From: Streptomyces albireticuli
Lineage (GTDB): Bacteria > Actinomycetota > Actinomycetes > Streptomycetales > Streptomycetaceae
Direction: 5' to 3'
DNA length: 64,000 nt
NCBI RefSeq assembly: GCF_002192455.1
Contig: NZ_CP021744.1
Location: forward strand, 5,179,501 to 5,243,500
Made by a program: the position numbers and the translations under genes
The notes under the pieces: model-generated
Database searches by the model: none
What the model saw: the letters and a program-made list of their open reading frames with translations, nothing else
Told to the model about the DNA's origin: nothing
Shown: piece by piece, positions 8,240-16,580 of the stretch
Numbering within the stretch: position 1 is the stretch's first letter
Layout of the letters: the number at the start of each line of letters is the position of its first letter

Positions 8240-9414
8240 AGGGGCACTCCTTCCGCCCCGCCGGGCCCCTCGGCCCAGGCGTCCCCGCCCTCGCCGCCCG
8301 CCCCCTCCGCCGGCCCGTCGACCGGCAGCCGGATCAGGAACGCCGCGCCCTCGCCCTCCGTGCCCCCGGCGGTCAGCGTGCCGCCGTGCAGCTGGACGAC
8401 GGTGCGGCTGATGGCCAGCCCGAGGCCGGTGCCGGGGTAGCCGCCGCCCTCCGCGTTGGGCGCCCGGACGAAGCCCGTGAAGATCTCCTCCCGGTACTTC
8501 TCGGGGATCCCGATCCCCGTGTCGGCGACCTCGATCTCCCAGTGCGCGTCCCGGGGCGCGGCCGTCACCGTGATCCGGCCGCCTGGCGGGGTGAATTTCG
8601 CGGCGTTCTCCAGAAGGTTGGCCAGTACGTGCTGGAGCCGGTGCCGGTCGCCCCGGAGCGCGGGGCCCGGCGCGCAGTCCAGGACCGTGAAGACGCCCGG
8701 ATCCTTCGCCGCGGCCAGCCGGTCCAGGACGGCCTCCTGGAGCATCCCGGGCACGTCCACCGCGCCGAACTCCAGCTCCAGGGCCGCCGCCCGCATCCGG
8801 GTGGTCAGCAGCAGGTCGGCGATCACCCGCTGCATGCGGTCCGCGTTGCGGTGGACGGCGTCGAGGAAGGAGCGCTGGTCCGCGGTGAGCGCGCCGAAGG
8901 CGGGGTCGGCGAGCAGCTCGCAGAAGCTGAGGATCGACGTGAGCGGGGTGCGCAGCTCGTGCGAGGCCGCCGCGGTGAAGGCGTTGCGCTGCCGGGCGAG
9001 CTCGGTCAGGGCGCGGTTGTCGCGCTCCAGGTCGTGCTCGCGCCGCTTGCGCTCGGTGATGTCCTGGAAGACCCACAGGGCGCCCAGCGAGACGCCGCCG
9101 TGGCGCAGCGGCTCCACCTCGCGGCGGATGACGCGGCCGTCGGCGAGCGGGATCTCGGCCGTCCGGTGGACGTGGCCGCGGGTCTGGAGCCCGTCCGCGG
9201 CGCCGGGGCCGGTGCCGGCGAAGAAGGCCCGTACGAGGGGGACGACCGCCCGCATGGGGGAACCGGGGGAGAGGTCCACCCGGCCCGCCAGGTCGAACAT
9301 GCCGACGAACTTCGCGTTGACCGCCAGCACCTCGTCGGCCGGGCTCTGGAGCACGGCGCCCGCGGGCAGCGCCTCCAGGACCGCCTGGAGCCGGTCCCGG
9401 TCCTCGGACGGCAT
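8236..9414 (-). CDS. PAS-domain sensor histidine kinase
   Basis: A 392-residue kinase with a PAS-like N-terminal sensor (about 8-125, ending in DITERKRR), a dimerisation domain with phosphoacceptor H152 in SHELRTP, and a HATPase domain carrying the N box (LLENAAKF), G1 box (DTGIGIPE) and G2 box (GTGLGLAIS). No transmembrane helix is visible, so it should sense an intracellular signal. The ATG at 9414 is preceded by GGTGAG; an in-frame GTG at 9423 is a close alternative. The stop overlaps the start of the response regulator. The gene is divergent from the PBP gene, sharing a gap of about 110 bp that should hold both promoters. Confidence 0.92.
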   Translation of the reverse strand: MPSEDRDRLQAVLEALPAGAVLQSPADEVLAVNAKFVGMFDLAGRVDLSPGSPMRAVVPLVRAFFAGTGPGAADGLQTRGHVHRTAEIPLADGRVIRREVEPLRHGGVSLGALWVFQDITERKRREHDLERDNRALTELARQRNAFTAAASHELRTPLTSILSFCELLADPAFGALTADQRSFLDAVHRNADRMQRVIADLLLTTRMRAAALELEFGAVDVPGMLQEAVLDRLAAAKDPGVFTVLDCAPGPALRGDRHRLQHVLANLLENAAKFTPPGGRITVTAAPRDAHWEIEVADTGIGIPEKYREEIFTGFVRAPNAEGGGYPGTGLGLAISRTVVQLHGGTLTAGGTEGEGAAFLIRLPVDGPAEGAGGEGGDAWAEGPGGAEGVPL

Positions 9415-9523
9415 TTTTCTCACCCAGCTCTCATCGAGGCGGGGAACCCCGACGCCCCTTACGGGAGTTTTCGGGACATCTGTACGACCGAACCGTAAGC
9501 CAAAGACAGGGACCGCGCCCCCG

Positions 9524-10981
9524 ATGAACCGACCGCTCCGGCACGTGGCCGTCTTCGCCCTGCTGCTCGTCCTCGCCGTGCTCGTCCGGGCCACCTGGGT
9601 CCAGGCCGCGGAGGCCGGGGCGCTCGACGACAACCCCCACAACCGCCGCCAGACCATCGCCGCCCACTCCCGGCCGCTCGGGAACATCCTCGTCGGCGGC
9701 AAGCCCGTCACCGGCTCCGCCGAGACCGACGGCGAGCTGAAATACAAGCGCACCTACACCGACGGCGCGATGTACGCCCCGGTCACCGGCTACCTCTCCC
9801 AGGCCTACGGGAGCACCCAGCTGGAGAGCCTCTACGCCTCCGTCCTCGACGGCCGCGACAGCCGGCTGAGCAGCCCGTCCGACGCCCTCACCGGCAAGGA
9901 GCCCACCCCCGGCGACGTCCTGACCACCCTCGACCCGGCGGTGCAGAAGGCCGCCTACGAGGCGCTCGGCGACAAGACCGGCGCCGCCGTCGCCCTCGAC
10001 CCCGCCACCGGCGCGATCCTCGGGATGGCCAGCACCCCCTCGTACGACCCCGGGCGCTTCGCCGGGAGCGGCTCGGCCGACCGGAAGGCCTGGGAGGCGC
10101 TCCAGAAGGACAAGAGCCAGCCGATGCTCAACCGCGCGCTGCGCCAGACCTATCCGCCGGGCTCCACCTTCAAGCTCGTCGTCGCCGCGGCCGCGCTGGA
10201 GAACGGCCTCTACACCTCCGTCGACCAGGCCACCGACAGCCCCGACCCCTACCTCCTGCCCGGCACCACCACCTACCTGCGCAACGAGAACAGCGCCGCA
10301 CCCTGTACGAACGCCTCGATCCGCACCGCGCTCCAGTACTCCTGCAACAACGTCTTCGGCCACCTGGCCGAGCGGCTCGGGCAGCAGAAGGTCGCCGAGC
10401 AGGCCGAGAAGCTCGGCTTCGGCGACGGCAAGCTCGACACGCCCGTACGCGCCGCCGAGAGCCTCTACCCGACCGGCATGGACAAGGCGCAGACCGCGCT
10501 CTCCGGCATCGGCCAGTTCGACGTCCGGGCCACCCCGCTCCAGATGGCCATGGTCTCCTCGGCCATCGCCCACGACGGCCTGCTGATGAAGCCCCGCCTC
10601 GTCGACCGCGTCACCGACGGCACCTCCGGCGTCCTGGAGAAGAGCGACCCGAAGGAGTACGGCCGGGCGATGTCGGCCGACACGGCCCGCCAGCTCCAGT
10701 CGGCCATGCGGACGGTCGTGGAGAAGGGCACCGGCACCAACGCCCGGATCGACGGGCTCACCGTCGGCGGCAAGACCGGCACCGCTCAGCACGGCGTCGA
10801 CAACAGCGGTACGCCTTATGCCTGGTTCGTGTCGTACGCCCAGAACGCCCAGGGCAAGCAGATCGCCGTAGCCGTCGTGATCGCCGACAGCGACGCCGCC
10901 CGCTCGGAGGTCAGCGGCAACGGCCTCGCCGCGCCCGTCGCCGAAGCGATCATGCGCGCCGGGCTGGCCCCGGGCGCCTGA
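9524..10981 (+). CDS. Penicillin-binding protein, transpeptidase (class B-like, short form)
   Basis: A 485-residue peptidoglycan D,D-transpeptidase acting outside the membrane. One N-terminal anchor helix (about 6-28) is followed by a short PBP-dimer-like region (to about 130) and the transpeptidase domain. Active-site motifs are SxxK as STFK, SxN as SCN (in YSCNNVFG) and KTG in GGKTGTAQH. The compact N-terminal region matches the PbpA-type septal and sporulation PBPs that Streptomyces holds in several copies, not the long PBP2 encoded at 16581. It starts at the ATG at 9524 with a weak ribosome binding site. It is divergent from the sensor kinase, and its stop lies 38 bp before the folC start. 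Confidence 0.92.
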   Translation: MNRPLRHVAVFALLLVLAVLVRATWVQAAEAGALDDNPHNRRQTIAAHSRPLGNILVGGKPVTGSAETDGELKYKRTYTDGAMYAPVTGYLSQAYGSTQLESLYASVLDGRDSRLSSPSDALTGKEPTPGDVLTTLDPAVQKAAYEALGDKTGAAVALDPATGAILGMASTPSYDPGRFAGSGSADRKAWEALQKDKSQPMLNRALRQTYPPGSTFKLVVAAAALENGLYTSVDQATDSPDPYLLPGTTTYLRNENSAAPCTNASIRTALQYSCNNVFGHLAERLGQQKVAEQAEKLGFGDGKLDTPVRAAESLYPTGMDKAQTALSGIGQFDVRATPLQMAMVSSAIAHDGLLMKPRLVDRVTDGTSGVLEKSDPKEYGRAMSADTARQLQSAMRTVVEKGTGTNARIDGLTVGGKTGTAQHGVDNSGTPYAWFVSYAQNAQGKQIAVAVVIADSDAARSEVSGNGLAAPVAEAIMRAGLAPGA

Positions 10982-11006
10982 TGCCCGCGGTGTCGGTGCC
11001 CCTCCG

Positions 11007-11012
11007 TAGACT
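11007..11012 (+). promoter_or_regulatory. Putative folC -10 box (leaderless transcript)
   Basis: TAGACT is followed by seven bases and then the GTG at 11020. There is no ribosome binding site in between. The same hexamer and spacing precede valS, which supports the GTG over the in-frame ATG at 10981. Confidence 0.55.
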
Positions 11013-11019
11013 GGTCGGC

Positions 11020-12546
11020 GTGAGCGAGCGCCCCCTGAACGACGACAACGGCGACACCGGCACCGGCGAGGACGACCGATTCGCCGAGATTGTCGATGCC
11101 GAGACCGACCGCGACCCCGACCTTGCCGTGATCGAGGCCGGCAGCCGCACCCTGCGCGCCCAGTCCGCGCCCCCGCAGAGCGACGTCCCCGCCCGCCCGG
11201 CCGACCCCGAGGTCGACCGGGCGCTGCGCGAGGTCGAGACCGAGCTCGCCGGGCGCTGGGGCGAGACCAAGCTCGACCCCTCGCTGGTGCGCATCGAGGC
11301 GCTGATGGACATCCTGGGCCAGCCGCAGCGCGCCTACCCCGCGATCCACATCACCGGGACCAACGGCAAGACCAGCACCGCCCGCATGATCGAGGCCCTG
11401 CTGGGCGCCTTCGACCTGCGCACCGGCCGCTACACCAGCCCGCACGTCCAGTCCGTCACCGAGCGCATCAGCCTCGACGGCGCGCCCATCGCGGCCGAGC
11501 GGTTCATCGAGACCTACCGCGACATCCAGCCGTACGTCGAGATGGTCGACGACCGCGAGGAGCACCGCCTCTCCTTCTTCGAGGTGCTCACCGCCATGGC
11601 CTACGCCGCCTTCGCGGACGCCCCGGTCGACGTGGCCGTCGTCGAGGTCGGCATGGGCGGCACCTGGGACGCCACCAACGTCGTCGACGGCACCGTCGCC
11701 GTGGTCACCCCCATCTCGCTCGACCACACCGACCGGCTCGGCACCACCCCCGGCGAGATCGCCGGGGAGAAGGCCGGCATCGTCAAGCCCGACGCCACCG
11801 TCGTCCTCGCCCAGCAGCCCGTGGACGCCGCGCAGGTGCTCCTCAAGCGCGCCGTCGAGAAGGACGCCACCGTCGCCCGCGAGGGCATGGAGTTCGGCGT
11901 CGTCTCCCGCGAGGTCGCCGTCGGCGGCCAGCTGCTGACGCTGCGCGGCCTGGGCGGCGAGTACCCCGAGGTCTTCCTGCCGCTCTACGGCGCCCACCAG
12001 GCGCACAACGCCGCCGTCGCGCTGGCCGCCGTCGAGGCGTTCTTCGGCATCGGCTCGCAGCACGCCCGCACGCTCGACCTCGACACCGTCCGCCGCGCCT
12101 TCGCCGCCGTCACCTCGCCCGGCCGCCTGGAGGTCGTGCGCCGCAGCCCCACCGTGGTGCTGGACGCCGCGCACAACCCCGCCGGTGCCGCGGCGGCGGC
12201 CGAGGCCGTCACCGAGGCGTTCGGCTTCAGCCGGCTCATCGGCGTCGTCGGCGCCAGCGGCGACAAGGACGTCCGCGGCCTGCTGGAGGCCTTCGAGCCG
12301 ATCTTCGCCGAGGTCGTGGTCACCAGGAACTCCACCGACCGCGCCATGGACGCCGACGCCCTGGCCGGCGTCGCGGTCGAGGTCTTCGGCGCCGACCGGG
12401 TCCAGGTCGAGCCCCGTCTTGACGACGCCCTCGAAGCGGCCATCACCCTCGCGGAGGAAGAAGGCGAGTTCGCCGGCGCGGGTGTGCTGGTGACCGGCTC
12501 CGTGATCACGGTCGGCGAGGCCCGGCTGCTCCTGGGAAGGAACTGA
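11020..12546 (+). CDS. folC: Bifunctional folylpolyglutamate synthase / dihydrofolate synthase
   Basis: A 508-residue Mur-ligase-family enzyme that joins glutamate to dihydropteroate and extends the polyglutamate tail of folates. The P-loop is ITGTNGKTST, followed by the YTSPHVQSVTERI substrate motif, the GMGGTWDATN omega region, SLDHTDRLG, and DAAHNPAGA at the start of the C-terminal domain. About 60 extra acidic residues precede the enzyme core, as in other Streptomyces homologues. I chose the GTG at 11020 because of the TAGACT box; an in-frame ATG at 10981 overlaps the PBP stop. The DUF4233 gene follows by one base, indicating an operon. Confidence 0.95.
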   Translation: MSERPLNDDNGDTGTGEDDRFAEIVDAETDRDPDLAVIEAGSRTLRAQSAPPQSDVPARPADPEVDRALREVETELAGRWGETKLDPSLVRIEALMDILGQPQRAYPAIHITGTNGKTSTARMIEALLGAFDLRTGRYTSPHVQSVTERISLDGAPIAAERFIETYRDIQPYVEMVDDREEHRLSFFEVLTAMAYAAFADAPVDVAVVEVGMGGTWDATNVVDGTVAVVTPISLDHTDRLGTTPGEIAGEKAGIVKPDATVVLAQQPVDAAQVLLKRAVEKDATVAREGMEFGVVSREVAVGGQLLTLRGLGGEYPEVFLPLYGAHQAHNAAVALAAVEAFFGIGSQHARTLDLDTVRRAFAAVTSPGRLEVVRRSPTVVLDAAHNPAGAAAAAEAVTEAFGFSRLIGVVGASGDKDVRGLLEAFEPIFAEVVVTRNSTDRAMDADALAGVAVEVFGADRVQVEPRLDDALEAAITLAEEEGEFAGAGVLVTGSVITVGEARLLLGRN

Positions 12547-12547
12547 C

Positions 12548-12913
12548 ATGCGAATGCTGTGCGCCAGCACTCTGATCGGTGAATTCTTCATCATCGGATT
12601 CGCCGGCCTGGTCGCCATGCAGACCTCGGACCTGTCGTCCGGCACGGTCTGGGCCGTCAGCGGCACGGCCATGGTGCTGAGCGTCCTGCTCTGCGGGATG
12701 ATCACCCGGCCCGGCGGCGTACAGCTGGGCTGGCTGCTCCAGATCGGCCTGGTCCTGAGCGGCTTCATCGTCCCGATGATGTTCATCCTGGGCGTGGTCT
12801 TCGGCGGCCTGTGGTGGGCGTCGGTCCACTTCGGCGGCAAGATCGACGAGGCGAAGGCCCGCTTCGCGGCACAGGCGGCCGGCGCGGCGGAGCCGGGGGC
12901 GGGCACCGCCTGA
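12548..12913 (+). CDS. DUF4233 membrane protein
   Basis: A 121-residue protein with three to four transmembrane helices (roughly 5-25, 32-50, 58-76, 80-100) and a polar C-terminus. It matches the DUF4233 family, which is found almost exclusively next to folC in actinobacteria. No biochemical function is known to me. It starts one base after the folC stop, and an A/G-rich stretch in the end of folC serves as the ribosome binding site. Confidence 0.88.
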   Translation: MRMLCASTLIGEFFIIGFAGLVAMQTSDLSSGTVWAVSGTAMVLSVLLCGMITRPGGVQLGWLLQIGLVLSGFIVPMMFILGVVFGGLWWASVHFGGKIDEAKARFAAQAAGAAEPGAGTA

Positions 12914-12946
12914 CAGGGCCCGTACCGGAGCCGGCCCGTACCCCTG

Positions 12947-12952
12947 TAGCCT
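12947..12952 (+). promoter_or_regulatory. Putative ndk -10 box
   Basis: TAGCCT lies 39 bases before the ndk ATG, in the 78 bp gap after the DUF4233 gene. With an AAGGAG ribosome binding site downstream, this would give a leadered transcript independent of folC. Confidence 0.4.
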
Positions 12953-12991
12953 CTGCCGCAACACCTGCCTGCCTGCAAGGAGCCGCACACT

Positions 12992-13405
12992 ATGAGCCAG
13001 CGCACCCTCGTCCTCCTCAAGCCCGACGCCGTACGACGTGGCCTGATCGGTGAGATCGTCGGCCGCATCGAGCGCAAGGCGAACTGGACGATCGGCGCGC
13101 TGGAGCTGCGCACCCTCGACCGGGCGACCCTGGAGCAGCACTACGCGGAGCACGTCGGCCGTGACTTCTACGAGCCCCTGATGCGGTTCATGTCCTCCGG
13201 GCCCGTCGTGGCGCTCGTGGTCGAGGGGGAGCGTGTGATCGAGGGCGTCCGGGCGCTCGCCGGCCCGACCGACCCCATCTCGGCCGCTCCCGGTTCCATC
13301 CGTGGTGACTTCGGCACCATCACGCGCGAGAACCTCATCCACGCCTCGGACTCCGAGGAGTCCGCGCAGCGGGAAATCAAGATTTTCTTTCCCGGCCTGG
13401 CCTGA
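12992..13405 (+). CDS. ndk: Nucleoside diphosphate kinase
   Basis: A 137-residue cytoplasmic enzyme that transfers the gamma-phosphate of ATP to nucleoside diphosphates through a phosphohistidine. Visible signatures are the N-terminal TLVLLKPDAV motif, GPVVALVVEG, GSIRGDFG and the active-site His in NLIHASDS. Length is exactly typical. AAGGAG is positioned about 9 nt before the ATG. It has its own likely promoter and is followed by a strong hairpin. Confidence 0.97.
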   Translation: MSQRTLVLLKPDAVRRGLIGEIVGRIERKANWTIGALELRTLDRATLEQHYAEHVGRDFYEPLMRFMSSGPVVALVVEGERVIEGVRALAGPTDPISAAPGSIRGDFGTITRENLIHASDSEESAQREIKIFFPGLA

Positions 13406-13436
13406 TAGCGCATCAGCCGCGCACCCATTCTGATCA

Positions 13437-13465
13437 GGGGCGACCGATTTCTTTTCGGTCGCCCC
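13437..13465 (+). terminator. Hairpin terminator after ndk
   Basis: GGGGCGACCGA pairs with TCGGTCGCCCC across a T-rich loop of seven bases, about 30 bases past the ndk stop. Confidence 0.75.
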
Positions 13466-13680
13466 CTGGCATATGCGGGGCGTACGCGGGAACCTCTCAC
13501 TCCGACACGACGTCACCATTACTGGGGGGAGCTCCTGTTCCGCCGACAATGGCGGAGGAACCCTCGCACCGCGTTCGAGTCGTCGAGACTACGATGAAGC
13601 TTCCGCGCCCCGCAGCGCACCGCACACCTGCCGACCTCAAGTAAGCAATCGCTCCAGCTGGGAAGGCCAGACGTATCCTC
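13466..13680. other. Upstream region of the mre operon
   Basis: This is the right part of a 275 bp gap between ndk and mreB. No gene is seen. TACGAT near 13588 and TATCCT at 13674-13679 resemble -10 boxes; the latter is too close to the ATG at 13681 but well placed for the in-frame ATG at 13693. Transcription of the mre operon probably starts here. Confidence 0.4.
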
Positions 13681-14712
13681 ATGGGGAACAACATGTCGTT
13701 CATCGGCCGTGACATGGCTGTCGACCTCGGGACCGCCAACACGCTGGTGTACGTCAGAGGTCGCGGAATCGTCCTCAACGAGCCATCCGTCGTCGCCATC
13801 AATACCAACACCGGCGGGATCCTCGCGGTCGGGGCCGAGGCGAAGAAGATGATCGGCCGAACCCCGGGCAACATCGTCGCGGTCCGCCCCCTGAAGGACG
13901 GCGTGATCGCCGACTTCGAGATCACCGAGCGGATGCTCCGCTACTTCATTCTCAAGATCCACAAGCGCCGCTGGATGGCCCGCCCCCGGGTCGTCGTCTG
14001 CGTGCCCTCCGGCATCACCGGCGTCGAGCGCCGTGCCGTCATCGAGGCGTCCACCCAGGCCGGCGCCCGCCAGGTGCACATCATCGAGGAGCCGATGGCC
14101 GCCGCCATCGGATCCGGCCTGCCCGTCCACGAGGCCACCGGCAACATGGTCGTCGACATCGGCGGCGGCACCACCGAGGTCGCCGTGATCTCCCTCGGCG
14201 GGATCGTCACCGCGCAGTCCATCCGCGTCGCAGGCGACGAGCTGGACAATGCGATCATCCAGCACATCAAGAAGGAGTACAGCCTCCTCCTCGGTGAGCG
14301 CACCGCCGAGCAGATCAAGATCACCATCGGCTCGGCCTACGACCTCGAACAGGACGAGCACACCGAGATCCGCGGCCGCGACCTGGTCAGCGGCCTGCCC
14401 AAGACCGTGGTCATCTCCGCCGCCGAGGTCCGCAAGGCCATCGAGGAGCCGGTCAACTCCATCGTGGACGCCGTCAAGACCACCCTCGACAAGTGCCCGC
14501 CCGAGCTCTCGGGTGACGTCATGGACCGCGGCATCGTTCTCACCGGGGGCGGTGCCCTGCTCCGCGGCCTCGACGAGCGGCTGCGCCGGGAGACCGGCAT
14601 GCCGATCCACATCGCCGAGGACCCGCTGGACTCCGTGGCCCTCGGCTCCGGCAAGTGCGTCGAGGAGTTCGAGGCCCTCCAGCAGGTCCTGGACGCCCAG
14701 CCCCGCCGCTGA
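13681..14712 (+). CDS. mreB: Rod-shape determining protein MreB (bacterial actin)
   Basis: A 343-residue actin-fold ATPase that polymerises under the membrane. Diagnostic motifs are the phosphate-1 loop AVDLGTANT, the phosphate-2 loop VVDIGGGTTEVAV, and the adenosine motif VLTGGGALL. In Streptomyces, which grows from tips, MreB acts mainly in the spore wall together with MreC, MreD, PBP2 and RodA, all encoded directly downstream. Two starts are possible: ATG 13681 (MGNNMSFIGRD) and ATG 13693 (MSFIGRD), the second with GGGGA close upstream. Confidence 0.97.
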   Translation: MGNNMSFIGRDMAVDLGTANTLVYVRGRGIVLNEPSVVAINTNTGGILAVGAEAKKMIGRTPGNIVAVRPLKDGVIADFEITERMLRYFILKIHKRRWMARPRVVVCVPSGITGVERRAVIEASTQAGARQVHIIEEPMAAAIGSGLPVHEATGNMVVDIGGGTTEVAVISLGGIVTAQSIRVAGDELDNAIIQHIKKEYSLLLGERTAEQIKITIGSAYDLEQDEHTEIRGRDLVSGLPKTVVISAAEVRKAIEEPVNSIVDAVKTTLDKCPPELSGDVMDRGIVLTGGGALLRGLDERLRRETGMPIHIAEDPLDSVALGSGKCVEEFEALQQVLDAQPRR

Positions 14713-14859
14713 CCCGCGGCGGTGCCGCTTCCGGGGCCGCGGGGACCCGGCCGGAAGCCGCCCCACGGCCCTCGCGGCCGCTCCGTGCCGCCCCCGCACC
14801 CGGGGGGCGCGGACCGGCGCGCGAGGGCGGCGCCCGGCACACCCGACGCCGGGAAACAA

Positions 14860-14872
14860 CCTGATATACAGG
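14860..14872. promoter_or_regulatory. AT-rich palindrome upstream of mreC (promoter or operator candidate)
   Basis: CCTGATATACAGG is an interrupted palindrome (CCTG/CAGG arms) in the 229 bp gap between mreB and mreC. It is strikingly AT-rich for this chromosome, and its TATACA core fits a -10 element, which would separate expression of mreCD-pbp2-rodA from mreB. No clear -35 is visible. Confidence 0.4.
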
Positions 14873-14941
14873 CAGAACGCTCCCGATGACCGGCCCGCGC
14901 CCGCAGCGGACCGGTCCGACGAGAAGGGCACGCCGCCGCAC

Positions 14942-15874
14942 GTGAGGGACACACGAGAGAGCCGGCTGCTGCTGGTGCTGCTGGTCGCCGTCGCGTTCGC
15001 GCTGATCACGGTCGACATCCGCGGCGGCGAGCAGTCCCCGCTCGACGGCGTCCGGCACGCCGCCGCCTCGGTCTTCGGCCCGGTCGAGAAGGGCGTCGCC
15101 GCCGCCGTCGACCCCGTCGGCAACGCCGTCGCGGCCGTCCGGGACTCCGGTGAGCGGCACGACCGCATCAGCGAGCTGGAGCGCGAGAACGCCTCCCTCA
15201 AGCAGCGCCTCGGCAGCGACGACCGCAACCGCGGCCGCGCCCGCGAACTCGACGCCATGCTCAAGACCGCCGGAGCCGGCCAGTACGGCATCAAGGGCGC
15301 CCAGGTCATCGCCATAGGAGCCGCCCAGGGCTTCTCCTGGACCGTCACCATCGACGCCGGCAGCAACGACGGCATCCGGCGCGACATGACCGTGCTCAAC
15401 GGCGACGGCCTCGTCGGCCGCGTCACCACCGTGGCCCGCTCCACCGCCACCGTGCTGCTCGCCAACGACCCCAAGTTCACCGTCGGCACCCGCATGGAGA
15501 AGACCGGCGAACTCGGCTTCGCCAACGGCCAGGGCGACCGCTCCCTGCGCGTCGAGCTGCTCAACGGCAAGGCCGTCGTCCGCGAGGGCGACCGCCTCGT
15601 CACCTTCGGCTCCAGCCGCGACAAGCCCTTCGTCCCCGGCGTCCCCGTCGGCGAGGTCACCCGCGTCGACCCCTCCGGCGGCGGCCTCACCCGCACCCTC
15701 CAGGTCCGCCCCTACGTCGGCTACAGCAAGCTCGACATCGTCGGCGTCGTCGTCCAGCCCCCGCGCACCGACCCCCGCGACACGGTCCTGCCGCCCAAGC
15801 CCGAGGGCCCCAAACCCACCCCCACCGTGACCGTCACCGTCACCCCCACCCCGAGCGCCAAACCCGAGGACTGA
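14942..15874 (+). CDS. mreC: Rod-shape determining protein MreC
   Basis: A 310-residue bitopic membrane protein linking cytoplasmic MreB to wall synthases. The N-terminal helix spans about residues 8-24. A coiled coil (about 68-105, ISELERENASLKQRLG) and a beta-sandwich domain follow outside the membrane, and a Pro/Thr-rich tail ends the protein. The start is the GTG at 14942, with GAGAAGGG about 14 nt upstream. MreD starts three bases after its stop. The unusually long 229 bp gap from mreB may hold a secondary promoter. Confidence 0.93.
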   Translation: MRDTRESRLLLVLLVAVAFALITVDIRGGEQSPLDGVRHAAASVFGPVEKGVAAAVDPVGNAVAAVRDSGERHDRISELERENASLKQRLGSDDRNRGRARELDAMLKTAGAGQYGIKGAQVIAIGAAQGFSWTVTIDAGSNDGIRRDMTVLNGDGLVGRVTTVARSTATVLLANDPKFTVGTRMEKTGELGFANGQGDRSLRVELLNGKAVVREGDRLVTFGSSRDKPFVPGVPVGEVTRVDPSGGGLTRTLQVRPYVGYSKLDIVGVVVQPPRTDPRDTVLPPKPEGPKPTPTVTVTVTPTPSAKPED

Positions 15875-15877
15875 CCG

Positions 15878-16546
15878 ATGCGCCTCAACCGGATCCTGCT
15901 CTCGACCGCGCTCGTGGTGGTCGCCCTCGTCGTCCAGGTCACCGTGCTCGCCCGGCTCCACCTCCCCGGCGCCGTCCCCGACCTGCTCCTCCTCGTCGTC
16001 ATCGGCCTCGCGCTCGTCTACGGCCATACCAGCGGCGCCCTCCTCGGCTTCTGCGCCGGCCTGCTCGCCGACCTCGCGCCCCCCGCCGACCACGCCACCG
16101 GCCGCTACGCCCTCGTGCTCTGCCTCGTCGGCTACGCCGTCGGCCTCGTCCGCCCGGAGAACGGACGACTCCGCTCCGCGACCGTGCCCATGATCGTCGT
16201 GGTCGTCGCCGCCATCGGCTCCACCCTGCTCTACGCGGGCGTCGGCTCCCTCGTCGGCGACACCTCCGCCCGCCACGTCGGCCTGACCGGACTCCTCTTC
16301 AGCGCCGCCCTCTACGACCTGCTGCTCGCCCCCTTCACCGTCCCCCTGATCATGACCCTCGCCCGCCGCACCGAGAACGACCCGCTCGCCGGCGAGGGAC
16401 CCAGCACCATGGGCGGCGGCGAGGGCGCCTACGGCTGGCTCGGCGGCGGCGGCCGCGGCAGCCGCATCGGCGGCCAGCGCACCGGCCTCCTCGGCAAGTC
16501 GTCACGCAACCGCCCGGGCCGCATGAAGGGAGCCAAGCGCCTGTGA
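15878..16546 (+). CDS. mreD: Rod-shape determining protein MreD
   Basis: A 222-residue polytopic membrane protein with about five helices in the first 165 residues. A Gly/Arg-rich cytoplasmic tail of about 50 residues ends in basic residues. The tail is longer than in MreD of rod-shaped bacteria and may contact cytoplasmic partners (inference). It is tightly packed between mreC and pbp2 and belongs to the same operon. Confidence 0.9.
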   Translation: MRLNRILLSTALVVVALVVQVTVLARLHLPGAVPDLLLLVVIGLALVYGHTSGALLGFCAGLLADLAPPADHATGRYALVLCLVGYAVGLVRPENGRLRSATVPMIVVVVAAIGSTLLYAGVGSLVGDTSARHVGLTGLLFSAALYDLLLAPFTVPLIMTLARRTENDPLAGEGPSTMGGGEGAYGWLGGGGRGSRIGGQRTGLLGKSSRNRPGRMKGAKRL

Positions 16547-16580
16547 GACCGCCTGCTTCCGACACCCGACGGGAGGCCCG

